Of a stretch of DNA of 32,490 nt, positions 30,876 through 32,490 are shown one piece after another. Made by a program: the position numbers and the translations under genes. Under the pieces are notes generated by a model. It ran no database searches. It saw only the letters and a list, made by a program, of their open reading frames with translations, and was not told where the DNA came from. The stretch covers positions 1 through 32,490 of the forward strand of contig JAGOPQ010000005.1 of NCBI GenBank assembly GCA_017991915.1, written 5' to 3'. Each line of letters opens with the position of its first letter. Positions within the stretch are counted from its first letter, which is position 1. This DNA comes from Minisyncoccota bacterium. Its GTDB lineage: Bacteria > Patescibacteriota > Minisyncoccia > Phycocordibacterales > UBA9973.

Positions 30876-31730
30876 TTATTTTAGATTATTAAAAAGCTTT
30901 AGTCGTGCTTCTACTATGGCTTCAATTGCGCTCAATGCTGGAGCTAGTATCTTGGAAGGATTTATTTCATTTGGATTTTCATTTAGAAACTTTCGTGTCG
31001 CTTCAGCATAAGCCAAACGTATTTCTGAATTTATATGAACAATAGAAATGCCAGAAGCAATAGCATTCGTAAAGTCTACATCACGTAATCCAGAGCCTCC
31101 ATGGAGAACCATAGGCACTCCAGCAGTTTGGCGTATCTCAGCAACTAGCTTTTCATCTATGTGTGGTTTACCACTCTTTATCAGTCCGTGCACAGAACCC
31201 ACAGATGGAGCAAATAAATCTATACCCGTCTCATCTACGAATTTTTTCGCATCTTCTGGCTTGGTTAAAACCCCAGCGCCTTCGGGTATAGTGTCTTTGA
31301 TGTCTGAACCAGAACCGATATAGCCCAGCTCAGCCTCTACTAGGACTTCACGGCCACAATTCTTGGCATAGTCTACACATTGCTTGGTGACTGCCACATT
31401 TTCATCAAAAGGTAGTTTGGCGCCATCAATGATGACCATATCAAAACCAGCATCTATGCAGGCTTTTACACTTTCAAAACTGGCATGATGATCAGCATTT
31501 AGAAAAATAGGGTAATTGTCTCGCTCTCGAATTGTCTTCACTAGGGCCACAGCCTCCTCGCGTCCGACAAACTTTTCTTCTCCCTCAGAAACAGCGACGA
31601 TTATCGGTAAATTTAATTTTTTAGCAGCATTGTATATAGCATGCAAACCTTCAAGGTTTGAAAAATTAAAATGCCCTATGGCTACTTTATTTTCTTCAGC
31701 TTCTTTTATGTATTCGCGCAGTGTCTTCAT
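30876..31730 (-). CDS. fba: Class II fructose-bisphosphate aldolase (GatY/KbaY-like group)
   Basis: The zinc aldolase of glycolysis and gluconeogenesis, 284 aa. The first metal-site segment is FLNADHHAS (His-His pair), then VEAELGYIGSGSD, SVGSVHGLIKSGKP with a zinc-binding His, and MVLHGGSGLRDVDF with the third His and phosphate-binding glycines. Length fits the short class IIB type. Tagatose-bisphosphate specificity cannot be excluded. ATG 31730 lies 6 nt after TAAAAT, a leaderless prediction, though AAGGGA in the spacer could act as an SD. Confidence 0.9.
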   Translation of the reverse strand: MKTLREYIKEAEENKVAIGHFNFSNLEGLHAIYNAAKKLNLPIIVAVSEGEEKFVGREEAVALVKTIRERDNYPIFLNADHHASFESVKACIDAGFDMVIIDGAKLPFDENVAVTKQCVDYAKNCGREVLVEAELGYIGSGSDIKDTIPEGAGVLTKPEDAKKFVDETGIDLFAPSVGSVHGLIKSGKPHIDEKLVAEIRQTAGVPMVLHGGSGLRDVDFTNAIASGISIVHINSEIRLAYAEATRKFLNENPNEINPSKILAPALSAIEAIVEARLKLFNNLK

Positions 31731-31736
31731 TCCCTT

Positions 31737-31742
31737 ATTTTA
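31737..31742 (-). promoter_or_regulatory. -10 of fba, leaderless start
   Basis: TAAAAT on the minus strand, 6 nt before ATG 31730, next to the hairpin 31744-31773. Confidence 0.5.
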
Positions 31743-31743
31743 C

Positions 31744-31773
31744 CCCGCCTTCGCTAAAAAAGCTACGGACGGG
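31744..31773 (-). other. Hairpin spanning the gatB stop codon
   Basis: CCCG/CGGG, CC/GG and GCT/AGC paired segments with a 3x3 internal loop and a TTTTT loop on the minus strand. It includes the gatB TAG. There is no downstream U tract. It may be a stability element or part of a dispersed repeat. Confidence 0.35.
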
Positions 31774-32490
31774 CAAGCATTTCTTTAAGCAGTTTGATAA
31801 CTATTTGAGGGTTGGCTGAACCATTTGATTCCTTGATGATTTTACCCACGAGAGACATTATGGCATTCTCCTTTCCAGCTTTATATGTAGCTACTACTTC
31901 AGGATTCTCACCAATAATTTTTTCTACAATAACTTTAAGTGCACCTTCGTCGTTACTCTGGAGTAGATTTTTATCAGTCGCTATATGAAGTGGTGATTCG
32001 TCGTTCATCACAATCATAGCCAAGATATCTTTGGCAGCACGAGAAGAAATCTTACTATCTGAAACTAACTGCATGAGCTCTGCAAAATTTGCTTCACTTG
32101 GAAGCTTGGCTTCAGGATTGGATTTTTTTATTCCCAAGAAATCCGAAGTCACATAGTTGGAGGCGGTTTTAATTTTATCTTTATCTGTCAAAATTCCAGC
32201 AACTTTTTCAAACCAACTGCCCAGCTCTGCGTCGTTTATATATACTTCTATGTCTTCAGCTTTGATTCCAAAATCATTTTGATATCTAGTACGTCTAGCT
32301 ATTGGAAGTTCCGCCAGCTCGGACTTCATTTTCACCAAGTCAAAAGCTTCATGAAGTTTCATTTTTGGTAAATCTGGATCAGGGAAATATCTATAGTCCT
32401 GAGCATTTTCTTTGGAGCGCTGAGAAAAAGTTTTCTGCTTGCTTTCATCCCACCCACGAGTTTCCTGCACTATTTCTGCTTCTTTTCCGG
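31763..32490 (-). CDS. gatB: Aspartyl/glutamyl-tRNA amidotransferase subunit B, C-terminal part (5' end outside window)
   Basis: GatB, with GatA and GatC, converts Glu-tRNA(Gln) and Asp-tRNA(Asn) to the amidated forms. The visible part starts with IVQETRGWDES and RSKENAQDYRYFPDPDLP, the conserved end of the kinase-like domain. The helical and YqeY-like tRNA-binding tail follows (SSRAAKDILAMIV, then GKENAIMSLVGKIIKES). The frame is open to the window edge. Its presence implies transamidation rather than direct charging of at least one of Gln and Asn. Confidence 0.95.
   Translation of the reverse strand, partial: GKEAEIVQETRGWDESKQKTFSQRSKENAQDYRYFPDPDLPKMKLHEAFDLVKMKSELAELPIARRTRYQNDFGIKAEDIEVYINDAELGSWFEKVAGILTDKDKIKTASNYVTSDFLGIKKSNPEAKLPSEANFAELMQLVSDSKISSRAAKDILAMIVMNDESPLHIATDKNLLQSNDEGALKVIVEKIIGENPEVVATYKAGKENAIMSLVGKIIKESNGSANPQIVIKLLKEMLARP

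Overview
The window (32,490 bp, moderately AT-rich) looks like the chromosome of a reduced-genome bacterium, most likely a member of the Candidate Phyla Radiation (Patescibacteria, Parcubacteria-like). This is an inference. It rests on short, tightly packed genes, trimmed versions of conserved proteins (F1 delta subunit 135 aa, release factor 1 about 322 aa, a RelA/SpoT protein ending soon after its TGS domain), near absence of Shine-Dalgarno (SD) sequences, and a gene set limited to translation, cell wall and energy. UGA is used as a stop (for example at 4015-4017), so there is no UGA recoding. There are no rRNAs, CRISPR arrays, transposases or phage genes, and no gene-free stretch longer than 300 bp.

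Layout. 1-1549: end of relA/spoT, convergent with parB. 1586-4017 (+): promoter, structured leader, tRNA-Leu(CAA), murA, miaA. 3995-4621 (+): a GC-richer single-gene unit of unknown function. 4706-6333 (-): DedA protein and an unknown membrane-anchored protein. 6370-6927 (-): tRNA-Trp(CCA) and a YdjM-like membrane protein. 7002-7160 (-): rpmG (L33), 52 aa. 7200-13194 (-): one probable operon mreB-holB-frr-rseP-M24 peptidase-ddl-murI. 13232-16616 (+): a small unknown gene, then an extracytoplasmic flavin redox cassette (FMN_bind protein, ApbE, and a fusion of an NqrB/RnfD-like membrane domain with a ferredoxin-reductase-like domain). 16613-24017 (-): tRNA-Ile(GAT), atpZ/I-B-E-F-H-A-G-D-C, rsmI. 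24163-26331 (-): RRM protein, cold-shock-domain protein, prfA, rpmE. 26381-28439 (-): coiled-coil lytic transglycosylase and rplY (L25). 28515-32490 (-): gatB (partial), fba, an unknown gene, a GlcD-type FAD oxidase.

The most unusual feature is how messages seem to begin. All three tRNA genes are followed, exactly one base (C) after the discriminator, by the ATG of a protein gene (murA, the YdjM-like gene, the first atp gene). Removal of the tRNA by 3' processing would therefore leave a leaderless mRNA, as in the tRNA-punctuation model of mitochondria. In addition, eight protein genes that head transcription units have a -10-like hexamer ending 6-7 nt before the ATG, which predicts transcription starting on the start codon. 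In two places an intrinsic terminator for the upstream gene is physically merged with such a leaderless promoter (6334-6369 and 27711-27764). In contrast, two GC-richer genes (4084-4587 and 24683-24916) have consensus -35/-10 promoters, real leaders and strong SD sequences, as if they came from a different expression system.

Functionally, murA, murI, ddl, mreB and the transglycosylase point to a walled, probably rod-shaped cell. The complete F1Fo operon and the flavin cassette indicate membrane bioenergetics. fba and the GlcD-like oxidase indicate carbon metabolism. The enzyme and promoter calls come from reading motifs by eye; no database search was run.
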